Made by a program: the position numbers and the translations under genes | Assembly: GCA_963377175.1 (NCBI GenBank) | Contig: CAUJNA010003812.1 | Span: forward strand, 1-64,000 | DNA length: 64,000 nt | Source of the DNA: Effrenium voratum | Lineage: Eukaryota > Sar > Dinophyceae > Suessiales > Symbiodiniaceae | Direction of reading: 5' to 3' | Notes under the pieces: model-generated | Told to the model about the DNA's origin: nothing | Seen by the model: only the letters and a program-made list of their open reading frames with translations | Database searches by the model: none | Shown here: in pieces, positions 17,260-27,140 of the stretch | Layout: the number at the start of each line of letters is the position of its first letter | Position numbering within the stretch: the first letter of the stretch is position 1

Positions 17260-17275
17260 GCCACTTTGGCTCAAG
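17255..17275 (+). other. Spliced-leader-like sequence (DinoSL relic)
   Basis: CCGGTGCCACTTTGGCTCAA(G) agrees with the dinoflagellate spliced leader at 18 of 21 positions, including the last 11. No GT donor follows (TTTGCGGG does), so it is not an SL RNA gene; it looks like a relic from a trans-spliced transcript copied back into DNA. Its first five bases form the 3' outer arm of the nested stem. Confidence 0.55.
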
Positions 17276-17430
17276 TTTGCGGGTCCGTCGCGCCTCGGAT
17301 GAGCGTCGCCGGGTCCCCGCGTCGATCACCTTCGTGTCGGTGGAGAAAGAGACATCGGCCCGGGGCAGATTGGTGGGGTCCGCCCGTGCGGTTCATCGTC
17401 GATCAAGGTTGCGGGTACTTGTTTACTTGT

Positions 17431-18136
17431 TTTGGTATTTCCCTTTTGGTTGTTGTTCTCTGGTGTGTGGGAAACCCTGATCTTTGGGACCGGGGATTGG
17501 TTTGCTTTTGGGGAACCTTTCTTTTGTGGCTTGTTTACCCCAACTTACCCATCGCCTGGGCACAGGCTCGTGCCCGAATCACATGTATACACAGGATGCA
17601 TTGTTTTGATGTGTAGATGTGTTTGCGTGCCCTTCCATGCTTGCTCACATGCTGTTCCTGCAGATTCATGCCGTGCCCGAAACCTAGTATAGGGGCTAAA
17701 TACTTACTAACCGTTTGCCCCTACAATCATGACTGAATGTGATCTTGAAGGCTCCTTTGTTTACGGGAATCTGTTTGTCGTTGGGATTATCTTTTGGTTC
17801 CATGTGGTGCTTTGGGACAGCTGCGGCGCCGAGACCTTTTGTTTATGCTTTTCAGTGGCCTGCCTGTGTCTGCATGAGGTGTAGTTTTGAATCTGGATGC
17901 ACCAACGGGAGAAAAAAAAGAAGAAACACAGCGAACAGACACCTTGTGGAAGACGTAGCTTCATTTGGAATGATGCTTGGAAATTGGGCAGCCTTTTGCG
18001 GCCGAAAGGAGACTGTTGCCTCTCCCAATCTGGCGGTTTTCTCACTTACCGAGTTCCAGGCAATCCAATCGATCGGAAGTGAGAATTGTCCTTTTGGTTT
18101 CCTTGAGCCACCCCAAAAAGGGCTGAAGCAGGCACA
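17431..18136. other. Non-coding, T/G-rich
   Basis: No supported gene. An inverted pair TAGGGGC/GCCCCTA (about 17691-17724) and A-rich runs are the only structure seen. Confidence 0.35.
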
Positions 18137-18257
18137 CTAGGTCCCCCAGTAGTGCCCTTTCTCACCTTTTTTGGGAGAAACAACCCTACTTCAATAGACA
18201 AAGCCGAAGGAAACATCGGGTCCAACTTATTCTAATCCCTACTACTGGAACACCTAG
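18137..18257. repeat. MITE family 1, copy 1
   Basis: Family of about 120 bp with terminal inverted repeats CTAGGTCC[C/T]CCAGTAG and its complement. The interior reads GTGCCCTTT...TTTTTTGGGGGAGGGTT..CCTACTAAAATAGAC...GGGTACC..TTATTCTAACC. CTAG at each edge contains a possible TA target duplication. No coding capacity. This copy is diverged on the right (ACTACTGGAACACCTAG). Confidence 0.8.
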
Positions 18258-18368
18258 TTGTTCAGTCTTCAGCGCGTTGATCCCGTTGATCACCGAAACG
18301 CTGAGTTGTCACCCCATCGTCACTCCCGGGACCGCGGGGCGAGCGCTCCGACCGCTCCGACCGCTCAG

Positions 18369-18435
18369 CAGAGGCGTGGATGTGCTGAAGGAGCAGCTGG
18401 ACCGCCAGGCGGAGTCGGTCATGGGACTGGCTCCA
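18369..18435 (+). CDS. Candidate exon
   Basis: After a CAG, a GC-rich island reads GVDVLKEQLDRQAESVMG, charged and helix-like, in otherwise repeat-like DNA. No clear donor. Gene unknown. Confidence 0.3.
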
Positions 18436-18797
18436 CATGTTGTTCACTTTGTGCCTTTCATTTGCTTCTTTCTTCCAAACAACTACCTGGGGTTTTACTT
18501 TAGTCCCAGAAGAAAGGTTGGTGGGTTCCCAGTGGCTTCCCTGAAAGCTTTTCACCCAAAAGCGTCCTGCCCGAATTGGCAAATGGCCATGGGTCAAAAT
18601 CCCGGCTACCCCCAGTGAACATCCGATTTAATTCCCACTAAAATAGGTTCTAAAATGGGTGGTGAATTCACCTACCCCAAAATGGGATCCCATTGGTGTT
18701 GACCCACAGCCAAATATGTTGAGGTCATGATATAGGTCTCCTTTCTCTGAGGTCACAGTCGCAAAAACTGCCGGGTGTTTCCCTTTCTCGCGTACCG

Positions 18798-18953
18798 GGG
18801 GGGGACGTGCCGGCGCTGAAGCGCATGTTGGCAGAGCGGAAGATCTTGGAGAAGCAGTTCGCGGAGAGGAAATTGGATGGCGCCTCACATGGCCCAGAAG
18901 AACCGCCGGAAGAACTGCGGAGAGCCGGCGCCAGAAGAAAGCACGAGCCGTAG
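18798..18953 (+). CDS. Candidate terminal exon, charged helical protein
   Basis: A GC-rich island open for about 50 codons reads GDVPALKRMLAERKILEKQF, then an Arg/Glu-rich tail, ending at TAG 18951-18953. Composition and heptad-like Leu spacing suggest coiled coil. Probably the 3' end of a gene whose upstream exons may include 18369-18435. Confidence 0.4.
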   Translation, partial: GGDVPALKRMLAERKILEKQFAERKLDGASHGPEEPPEELRRAGARRKHEP

Positions 18954-19576
18954 TTTCATTCTGGCGTGCTGGCAAAGCAAGACCAGGGCTCCAGGGGTTT
19001 TCAACAGCCATGTTGAATACCTGTTGGTCCTACCTGCAGTAAATTTACCTCTTGAAGAGGCGGCGTTTTACACGCACACATGAGGAACCTCAATGATGGC
19101 CAGTTCGAGGTGAACGCCTGATCAGGTACTTAACAGGAGAAAGCCAACCAATCAATTGAACGATGCAATCTGAATGTGGCACATGTGCTGTTCTGACACA
19201 TGTCTTTTCCAAAGTCCCCAGAAGCAATGCAAGGCTAGAAATCATCTGGTTTGCATTTCTTCCAGCATGGGATAGGCCGCAAGACAAGAAGCTAAGGAAT
19301 CTGTGGGTATGATGGCCATTCCTGGGCAAAAACTTATTGGTGTGGTGTCCTCTACTGCAGTCATGCTGGGGTCTTTATTTTGACCGTTTCTGGGGTTGTC
19401 AAAGTCGGAAATTGGGGTGGTTTCCTTTCAACACACCAAAAAGGGGGACCACACGTGCGCTTTGAATGGTTCAGAAAATCGACCTGGCCTAGTTTCCGCC
19501 AGCCTTTTTGGGCCAAGCGCGCACCCGAAAACCGCAAACCATCTCACCCCCACAAGCTTGCAAAATCAAATTGGCG

Positions 19577-19680
19577 TGGAGCGCTGGCTTGCGGTTGCGA
19601 ATCTCGCAGGAGAAGGAGGATGCTGAGCGCCCGGAAAAGGAGAATTGGATCGCTCTTTTGCTGCGGAGGGAGTCGTTTTG
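19577..19680 (+). CDS. Candidate exon
   Basis: Island reading RISQEKEDAERPEKENW in one open frame. Strongly charged; splice borders not clear. Confidence 0.25.
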
Positions 19681-20112
19681 GAGAAGGTCTATGTGTTTGA
19701 CATCTGCGCCGGGGAGGGATTGTTCTTTTGCTTCTTGCTGGTTGGTTTTTGGTTCAAAGCCTCATACCCTCTTTCTATCAAATGGAAGTGGACAGGGAGC
19801 CACACCCGAAAGGAAAAGAAAAGTCATGCAACACCCTCCGGTCAGCTTCAATTGTTGGAGGGAGGGTGCTCCAGACACTCGCCCCTTGCCCTTTGACCTC
19901 TTTGAGCCAGCCAAAAGGTACTGGCTGTTTCGCTGTGCAGATCCTTTGCCAAGGTTTGCTGTTGGTGCTATCTACGGCCTGCCAAAGTTTCTCGCTTGGC
20001 TTTGTTGAGTCTTCAGCGAGTTGATCCCGTTGATGACATACCGAAACGCTGAGTGGTGTTGTCTGACCTGCGAGCGCCGGACAGCCAGATATGACGCTGC
20101 CTGGTGCGACTT

Positions 20113-20333
20113 GCAAAACACGCACACACACACACAAACACAAGCGCAAACACACAAACACACAAACACACAAACACACAAACACACACACAAACACACA
20201 AACACACAAACACACACGCACACACACACACAAACACAAACACACACACACACAAACACAAACACAAACACACACAAACACAAACACAAACACAAACACA
20301 AACACAAACACACCCACACCCACCCACCCACCC

Positions 20334-20362
<29 letters not shown>
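20113..20362. repeat. CA/AAACAC microsatellite grading into CACC
   Basis: About 200 nt of ACACAC and AAACAC followed by about 40 nt of CCCACC. Long apparent ORFs across it on both strands are composition artefacts. Confidence 0.9.
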
Positions 20363-20364
<2 letters not shown>

Positions 20365-20639
20365 TCCTTCAACATCTCCTTCAACATCGTCGGGTTGGCT
20401 AATCATTAGGGTCCTGCCCAACAGGATGGTTCCTGACAAAAAGTTTCCTGCACCTACTTGGTGGCCAAGGATCTTGGTATATATCCTTCGGGTTTATCCC
20501 AAGTGCCACGTGATGCAGGATTTGGTTAGAGCCCTTAGGCTTTTCCCCCTTCACCTAGCATCCAAAACTACTCCACTATTAGTTTGGTATACAACCTGTT
20601 TCATATATTCCCACGAATCGTTTTCTTTTTTACTGGCCC

Positions 20640-20742
20640 CTTTGAGCTTCTCGCCCCAAGCGCCCGCCTTTCAAATCGCCCGGGTCGATCCGTGCTTTGA
20701 GCACCAGGAGACCGGCCGGCGCCATGCCACTTGGCCAGAGTG
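20640..20742 (+). CDS. Candidate exon
   Basis: GC-rich island reading APAFQIARVDPCFEHQET. Weak evidence; both strands are open. Confidence 0.2.
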
Positions 20743-20799
20743 AAGTATTTTCGGGTCTCGGTGGCTCGGTCCTTTTGGTTGGGGCAAGGGAAACAGGGA

Positions 20800-20921
20800 C
20801 TAGGTCCCCCAGCTAGGTGCCCTTTCACCGTTTCTTTTTTGGGGGAGGGTTCTCCTACTAAAATAGTCTACAGAACAAAAAGTTGGTACCCTTATTCTCA
20901 CCTCTCTACTGGAGGACTTAG
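20800..20921. repeat. MITE family 1, copy 2
   Basis: Near-complete. The left TIR contains an extra CTAGG (CCCCCAGCTAGGTGCC), shared with copies 6 and 11, marking a subfamily. Confidence 0.8.
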
Positions 20922-21195
20922 ATTTTAGGATATGTTCGGGGTCACCCTATTCTAAGACACACCTATGTATGTTCATCCAATCAGGTCTCAAGGGGCTAAA
21001 GTCTGCGTGCATAGTTGCTATCACGAATTCATGTAGGTGCAGAAAACCGCCCCAAATGTGGTGGTGTTCCTTTTGGTGTCCCTTTAAAAGCACCCCCAAG
21101 TAGGGTGTCCTAAAATAAGAGAAGCCCATTTATGTCCAGCATACCCGGAACCGCGGGAAGCGTCAGGAATCATCATTGGAGGACAGGATGTGCTG

Positions 21196-21299
21196 AACTC
21201 ACTTCCTGAGTTCTTGGACTTTACACTTTTTGGGAAGACCTTTTTGGTGGCAGAGAAAGCTCAGAGTGAGATTGGCCAATCCACTCAGGAAGTGAGTTA
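21196..21299. repeat. MITE family 2, copy 1
   Basis: Family of about 100 bp with ends AACTCACTTCCTGAGT and ACTCAGGAAGTGAGTT (inverted). Interior: CCTGGACTTTA..CTTTTTGGGAAGACC..TTTAGTGGC..GGCCAATCC. Confidence 0.7.
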
Positions 21300-21433
21300 A
21301 AGGATGGCCAGAGTTTGTCAGGGCGTTCTTTGAGGTTCTGAGGGCAATTTCTGCCACGTTCAGAGGTATTTTTCGGAAACCGACAGGGCCTGCCTGGGGC
21401 CCCACATTTTGTTTCAGCACGGAGTGGAGCTTT

Positions 21434-21554
21434 CTAGGGGTTGATTCTCCATTCTTTCAGCCATCGTTCTTTTCAAAAACCAGCCACTTCCTCAGGGTTT
21501 TTGGTGGTTTTCTAGAAAGAAGGATCCCTGGAAAGAATGCGGAAGTTACCCCTA
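21434..21554. repeat. MITE family 3, copy 1
   Basis: Begins CTAGGGGTTGATTCTCCATT and ends GGAAGTTACCCCTAG. The internal ATTCTTT..CAAAAACCAGCCA and AGAAAGAAGGATCCCTGGAAAGAAT parts are partly inverted. Confidence 0.65.
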
Positions 21555-22315
21555 GAAGCTTTTTGACTTGAAGGTATGCTCAGGGTAATTACAAGGTGGG
21601 GGTGAGACTGAAGTGTTTCAGGGACCAACCTGGGCCAGTGTCGACATTCCTTCTGTGTTTCGCCAATTGGATGTTGGCAGAACCAAAGGTTTGGTGTGTT
21701 GGTGAGCCGTTTGCCCCATGTCATCTTCTTCGATGACGGCCACTATTGATCATTGCACACCTAGCCAAGCGAAAAGGCCGGCGCTTACGTCGCCCTCTAA
21801 CCACAACTAACCAAGGGAAACCCAAGAGAAACCACCTAAACGGATATGACATACCTTCGTTCGACTTCTGAGGTGATTTGAGGAATGCCTAAGAACAAAT
21901 CCTGGCAAAGAAGAAGGGGAGGGGAGTACGTGGGGGAGTGGAGCCGGGAGGGCCGTGTATGGGACTTCCGGTGAAAACATCACCCTCAAACCAAGGGACA
22001 ACCTTCCAGGAAGCAAGGTACCTCGGCTTGCTGCTTTGTTCCACAGCTTTAAAAGACAAAAACAAATGAGACGGACGGTTCATTTAATACAACTGGCTAC
22101 ATGTGCAAAATGATTTTCCCATCACGACTCCCAAGTTCATGGCTGGTTTTCTTTTGGCTTTCAAATACAGCAGAAGGCTTAAAGCAAAAAGACGGACAGT
22201 TTCATGTGGGTGTCTTTTTTTTAAGGCTACCTTGTTTTGTTTGTGGCGCTAAAGCAAAACCAAAATTAACACCACAGAAAATGGTGCGTCTCCTACAATC
22301 AGGCAACCCTCAATT

Positions 22316-22420
22316 CATGGTTGTTGTTGGGAAACACTTTACATTTTTGCGTAGTGTGATTTAGTGGGAAATTCCCACTTGACTGCTTTTTTTTTTTGCT
22401 CCCCTTCCAACGTCAACCAA
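22316..22420. repeat. SINE-like repeat, copy 1
   Basis: Family consensus: CATGGTTGTTGTTGGGAAACA..TTTACATTTTTGC..TGTGGTTTAGTGGTTGAAATCC..ACCACTTAACTGC..TTTGCTCCCCTTCCAACGTCAACCAA. TGGTTTAGTGGTT and GGTTGAAATCC resemble tRNA A- and B-box sequences, but the spacing is far too short, so a tRNA origin is only a guess. This copy has a T11 run in place of the A/T-rich middle. Confidence 0.6.
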
Positions 22421-23003
22421 TAATTTGTGGTTTTGGTGGTTTGGATTTGAACCCAAGTTCCCAAGTCAAACAGGGGCCCGCACGGTCCACACGAGGCTCA
22501 AAACCAACTGGGGAGGGCGGAGGGCCCCGGATGGGTCTGCCAGACGGTTTCCTCCCGTGGGTTCTGTGTTTGTTCTTTCCCGGAGTTAGTTCATTTCTTA
22601 CTTTTGTGGGGTCCCCTGTTTTCCCACTCACCAGGCAGAAAACATGTTTTTGCTGGGGGCCTGATTTCAGCCAAGTGTCAGAGGGTGCCATTTTGGTGAG
22701 TGGCTTAAAAGGAAACCAAAAGGACAACTACGGTTTTTGGGGTCCTGACAAATACCCAATATCATATTTGTAGTTTAAGGTTTTCATGTCGCAGTTGTTG
22801 TTCAAAAACAAAAGGACAGCCAGACAAAACTCGGTGGCTCCCAGCCATCCCCTTAGCCTTGGACCCACTAAAAGTTGTTCAATCTTTTAGCAGATCTGAA
22901 AACGGAGAGCCCGGAACATGGTGTCCATTTCGAGCCAGCTGTCCATGCTTGCACTTGCTGAAATCAAGATATTATTCTTGTTTTTTGGTTTTGAATTTTC
23001 AAC

Positions 23004-23340
23004 GGGAATCGATTTCGCTGGACAGAGGTTCTCATTTTGGCCGGACTCTCAGACGTATTCGCAGCTTTTATTATCCCTTGGTTTTAAAGGGAAACGATTT
23101 CGCTGGACACGGGTTCTCCCAGGTCCCCCAGTAGTGCCCTTTACTGTGCCTTTTTTTTCTTTTTTGGGCCTACTAAAATAGACTACGGAAAAGGTTGGGT
23201 ACCGTTATTCTAACCTCTCTACTGGAGGACCTAGGATACATTCTTTACATTTTACCAGTGACCCAATCTACCCTAAGTGTGAAGATCTGTTAAGTTCTCA
23301 TCTTTATTTCCCGTTGGTACGGGAAGCGATTTCGCTGGAC
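23004..23340. repeat. Three copies of a GATTTCGCTGGAC motif around a MITE
   Basis: GGGAA[T/A/G]CGATTTCGCTGGAC occurs at about 23004, 23089 and 23321 in the same orientation. Each is followed by AGAGG, ACGGG or CCAG; the last runs into GTGAGCC at 23345. Confidence 0.55.
23119..23234. repeat. MITE family 1, copy 3
   Basis: Left TIR begins CCAGGTCC; right end CTAG. A T-rich expansion in the middle. Confidence 0.75.
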
Positions 23341-23344
23341 CCAG

Positions 23345-23470
23345 GTGAGCCACGTCCTCAAAACCCGGGTAGATGAAGGTTAGTAGGCGGCAGTCCCAGC
23401 CGGAAAGAGTTGCGGATATCCGCCTTTCTGAACTTTTACCTGGTTTTGGGTTCACCATTTTAATCCCAGG
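23345..23470 (+). repeat. Donor-edged repeat (introner candidate), copy 1
   Basis: Starts GTGAGCCACGTCCTCAAAAC right after CCAG, then CCGGGTAGATGAAGGTTAG, CCCAGCC, and ends in GGTTTTGGGTTCACCATTTTAAT. The left edge is a splice-donor-like GTGAGCC. Confidence 0.5.
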
Positions 23471-23584
23471 TTTGTGTTCACCATTTTAATACCTGGCTTT
23501 GGGTTCGCCATGTTTGTACCGATCGGTTTTGAGCAAGTGACTCAGGTTCTCCTTTTGGCCATCGCATTCGCTGAAACGTCGCAG

Positions 23585-23672
23585 GTGAGGGCCGACTTCC
23601 CCTGCGCCGTGCCCTCCTGCGCTTTCGTGCTGCGCACGGCCAATGGCCCCCGGCAGAAGCAGGCGAGGGGGC
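23585..23672 (+). CDS. Candidate exon, VRADF type, copy 1
   Basis: After CGTCGCAG, the frame reads VRADFPCAVPSCAFVLRTAN. Clearly related to 49612-49688 (VRADFQDPAPSCAFVVRTTG). The paralogy, high GC and AG acceptor support it as real coding sequence; the gene is unknown. Confidence 0.45.
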
Positions 23673-24270
23673 GGGGAGCGGAAGAACGGGGTCCGAAGTC
23701 GGGGCATCCACGGATTGCCGCTGTCTAAGACCCATTGCTTTTTTCTTTGTTTGTTTTAGTTGGCATCCGTTCTTGGAGTTGGTTTTGAGGGAAACGCAAA
23801 AACCGTTTTGTCTGGTTAGAGCGGCCCCAGGCTCGCAATTTGGTTGGACCGGTTGAATAAACACAGCATGGGAACCAAGGATCCCTCAAGAATAATGAAG
23901 AACCATGAGTGGAATATGGGTGGCTTGTTTTTTGTTTTTTTTTGGAGGTGACCCCTTGCTGGTTGGCTTTTTCAGGGAGAACCCTTGAAAATAACCCATA
24001 GAACAAACAGTTGTGGCAGAAATGCAGTTGCACCAAAGCAAAACAACAGAAAACCAAAGCACACAGCTGTGATTGTCTTGCAGTTCTAGCTTTCATGATC
24101 CGCAAAGGCCCAACACCAAAACGCGCTATAGAATTTACATGGGATCCTGTGGGATAGGTGCCTGCTTGAGGTCGGTTGAACCTCACTGGAGCTTTTTGTG
24201 GTTTCCATGGCAGTTCGTAGGCTCAGATGCTCACCTTGGAGACTTTTGGATGAATAACTTTCCATCATTA

Positions 24271-24572
24271 GATCCTGTTTGAACATGGAACTCACCTTGT
24301 TGGAAAGCAAGAATACCGAAGTTCACCCTTTGGTTTTAGCCATGTCGGGCAAACATGTTTGGTCGGGTCGAAAGATGATCACCGTTCTGCCGAGAGGTCT
24401 GTTGTTCAAGCGTGAAGGGAAGCGAAGAGGAGCACAGAACGGTGGTATGGACCTGCATGAATCCATTCGATGCAACACACATTGGTTGGCGGTTTCCTGT
24501 AAAGCCACAACTGGGTTCCGTCAGCAGCCCCCGATGGCCCCAATCCGCAAAACGGGCCCTGTAATAATGTTT
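24271..24572 (+). repeat. Tandem duplication, left copy
   Basis: About 300 bp, near-identical to 24683-24955, beginning GATCCTGTTTGAACATGGAA. Contains an extra block of about 20 bp (ACTGGGTTCCGTCAGCAG) near its end. Confidence 0.8.
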
Positions 24573-24683
24573 GCGTCCCCTAGTAGCGCCCTTTTACCCT
24601 TTTTGGGGGGGAGGGTTCCCCTAGTAAAATAGACTACAGAAAACAGGGTACCCTTATTGAAATCTCTCTACTGGAGGACCTAG
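24573..24683. repeat. MITE family 1, copy 4, at a duplication junction
   Basis: Left TIR truncated (GCGTCCCCTAGTAG), right TIR intact. It separates the two duplicated copies, sharing the G of GATCC. Confidence 0.75.
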
Positions 24684-24955
24684 ATCCTGTTTGAACATGG
24701 AAGTCACCTTGTTAGAAAGCAAACATACTGAAGTCCACCTTCTGGTTTGAACCATGTCGGGCAAACATGTTTGTCATGTCGAAAGATGATCACCGTTATG
24801 CCAAGAGGTCTGTTGTTCATGTGTGAAGGAAGCGAAGAGGAACACAAAACGCTGGTATGGACCTGCATGAATCCATTCGATGCAACGCACATTGGTTGGC
24901 GGTTTCCTGTAAAGCCCCCGATGGCCCCAATCCACAAAAGGGTCCTGTAAGAATG
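24683..24955 (+). repeat. Tandem duplication, right copy
   Basis: Matches 24271-24572 with scattered substitutions; diverges after CCTGTAAGAATGT. Confidence 0.8.
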
Positions 24956-25490
24956 TACTTGGATCGCCGTAGGTCATGTTTTTGTGTGTTTTTTTCGCCA
25001 ACTTCTTCGCCCCGAAATGACGAAGGTTTGGGCGCTCCGCCTTTTTGAGCTCGGACGTATGTCTGGAATTGCCATTCCGGGCTCGCAAGTGCACATACCT
25101 TGATTTCACCATGGGACCCAGCGCTGGTGAACAGAAACACATATTGGCAATCAACCACTTTTTGCGATGGGACAACAAGTGATTGAGTTTCAGTCACTGT
25201 GGCCAGTTCATGTTCAAAAGCAGCAACTTGGCCATCCAGGCAATACTTTTCGACGTTTTGCTGTTTTGGTGTCCATCATTCTTCCTTTCAAACATCCAGC
25301 CTCACCATTTTCTGAAGCTTTCCGCAGTCCTTGCTAGGGCTGCGAGTGTGTCGCTTGACAAGGTCGAGCAGATGGGAAAGTCATTTTTTCAGGGGGTCAA
25401 GACAACAGAAAGAGATGCGACGTGATTTTTTGAATGCTGCCCAAGGCTAATCACTATATTCATCTTCAACAGGTGGGTTTTCACTTGTAC

Positions 25491-25620
25491 CAGGGGTCGA
25501 TTCCCTATTCTTTGCAACCATTGTTCTTTTCAAAACCAGATCCGTTTTCCCTGGGTTTCTGAAGGTTCTTCTCTAGAAAGAAGGATTCCTGGAAAGAATG
25601 GAAATGGAAGGCACCCCTAG
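25491..25620. repeat. MITE family 3, copy 2
   Basis: Same order as copy 1; right end GGCACCCCTAG intact, left end diverged (CAGGGGTCGATTCCC). Confidence 0.6.
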
Positions 25621-25627
25621 ACCCATA

Positions 25628-25683
25628 CTAATCAACCCCAGTTTATTCATAGGGGTTCCCCTCCAAAAGTGATTCCCCACGCA
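25628..25683. repeat. MITE family 4, fragment
   Basis: Half copy: ATCAACCCCAGTTTATTCATAGGGG..CCCCTCCAAAAGTGATTCCCCAC (see 26826-26956). Confidence 0.5.
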
Positions 25684-26058
25684 ACGCTGGGCTTCCTTTT
25701 GAAGGTACCCCTAGACTTTTCACATCCTTTTGGCTGGCAACGCTTTGATGCCCGGTGTTTGATTGGCGCGGCTCCCAGCAGCTTCCGTGTTCTTTTCCCC
25801 GAAGGGTGCGCCTTGGTTTGGACTTTCTCTTGCCTTGGCGGGTCCCAGCCGTCTCCTTAGGTTTGTAGGGTTTGTAGGGTTTGTAGGGTTGTAGTTTCTT
25901 TTGGTTTTTAGGGGTTTTAGTTTGTGTTTTGTTTTTAAATGTCTTTTGTTTGTTTTTAGGGGTTTCAGGTTGTTTTGGTTTTGATGGTTTTTAGGGGCTT
26001 TAGGGTTTTCGGGTCTAGGTTTCCATTTCACCCACCAAAAGCTAAGCTCCAAATTCAG

Positions 26059-26140
26059 CCTTCCGCAGCGGATCGAAGGTGCTGGACGGCCGCGGGATCT
26101 TCCTGCAATCCCTGGCCTCGTCACAGGCCACAGCTCCGAA
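26059..26140 (+). CDS. Candidate exon, LQSLAS type, copy 1
   Basis: After CCTTCCGCAG, reads KVLDGRGIFLQSLASSQATA. Related codon for codon to 51239-51324 (VLAQRAISLQSLASAQALS). Gene unknown. Confidence 0.45.
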
Positions 26141-26238
26141 GGATTTGGGTCTGCCCGATTTTTTTGGAGGCGCCCATTTTTTTTGGGGGTTGGGTCAAAA
26201 AGTTCTCACCCCCTTGGGGTTCTAGTGTCATCACCTCG

Positions 26239-26500
26239 GGGAAATCGAACAACTCACTCCCCGAGTTCCTGGACTTTACACTGGGTCTGTCTGTTTTTGG
26301 GTCTGTCCTTTTGATTGACTCTGGGGAAGGAGACTCAACCTTGGGCTGCTTGGGGGTTTTTGAATTGCCTTTACCCCATTTTTCTCACTCCCTGAGTTCC
26401 TTGACTTTAACAACTTTTTGGTTTGGACCATATCGGTGGCAAATTTTAAAAGTTCGGACTTTTTTTGGCCAATACGCTCAGGAAGTGAGTTATCGAGTTT
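26239..26500. repeat. MITE family 2, copies 2 and 3
   Basis: Two left-end segments (AACTCACTCCCCGAGTTCCT near 26246, TCTCACTCCCTGAGTTCC near 26381), then one right end (CGCTCAGGAAGTGAGTTA near 26475). Looks like a copy with a duplicated or nested left end. Confidence 0.55.
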
Positions 26501-26694
26501 TCAGGGGAAACCAAAAGGATTCCGAAGCCATTTTGGGAGGTCCGCATCTAAAGAAAGAGGAGCCATCCATTTATTGAAATTTATCAGCGCGGGATTTCTC
26601 GGGGGGGTTGGAGGGGGGGGGGTAGTTCGGTTCGGTTCGGTGTGGCATGAGAAGTGTGAGCCTTGCAACCAAGGGGTTGGGCGCAACTTGATCT

Positions 26695-26770
26695 CACTTC
26701 GAGAGTTCATTTTGGTGGTAAACCGCAAGTTCGGGAGCCTCCTTGGCCAGTCCTGTCAGGAAGTGATTTC
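26695..26770. repeat. MITE family 2, copy 4 (short)
   Basis: TCTCACTTCGAGAGTTC to CTGTCAGGAAGTGATTT. Confidence 0.5.
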
Positions 26771-26825
26771 TCGGGAACATGGTTAGGGATGGTTCGGAGG
26801 GGTTTCGGAGAGCTCTTCCCCTTGA

Positions 26826-26956
26826 CGTTGACCCCAAACAAGTCAACCCCAGACAAATAAGAATATTGGGTGGGCGCCCCTCCAAAGGTTGTCTGATTCC
26901 CCACATTTTCACCCATGGACACCCTATGCATAAAACACAAAACTGGGGTTGATCGA
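26826..26956. repeat. MITE family 4, copy 1
   Basis: GTTGACCCCA...AGTCAACCCCAG...CCCCTCCAAA..TTCCCCAC..ACTGGGGTTGATCG: nested inverted ends built on TTGACCCC/GGGGTCAA. About 130 bp, no coding capacity. Confidence 0.6.
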
Positions 26957-27012
26957 AAATGATTGGGGAAGACCTAAGGGGAAGAGCTCACGGTGAGCTC
27001 TTCCCACTCGAA

Positions 27013-27140
27013 TCTGCCAGATGCTGGCGGCTGAGAACAACCACCTCTCCATGCAGCCCAAGCAGCCGCCCGGGGAGCTTCGGCAGATTGGCGCGGGCCC
27101 CCGCCTCGATCCGGGCCTTCGCGGGATTCTTCTTTGGAGT
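27013..27140 (+). CDS. Candidate exon
   Basis: GC-rich island reading MLAAENNHLSMQPKQPPGEL. The 14-mer ATCTGCCAGATGCT at its start recurs at about 31029. Confidence 0.35.

Larger units (their letters stand above)
16901..17430 (+). mobile_element. Element A, right part: structured non-coding end
   Basis: GC-rich and dense in inverted repeats: TTGCAT/ATGCAA near 16954, CCCCGA/TCGGGG at 17027-17043, CCGTCATATGACGG near 17180, and the nested stem at 17230-17259 with a GATA loop. The latter ties it to the DNA left of Element B. No ORF stands out. It passes into repeat-rich, T/G-rich DNA at about 17420, taken as the element end. Confidence 0.45.

Noticed and set aside
19972..20743. ORFs of 100-240 codons rich in Thr-His or Cys-Val across the CA repeat
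   Set aside because: Produced by the CA/AAACAC microsatellite; all frames on both strands are open.
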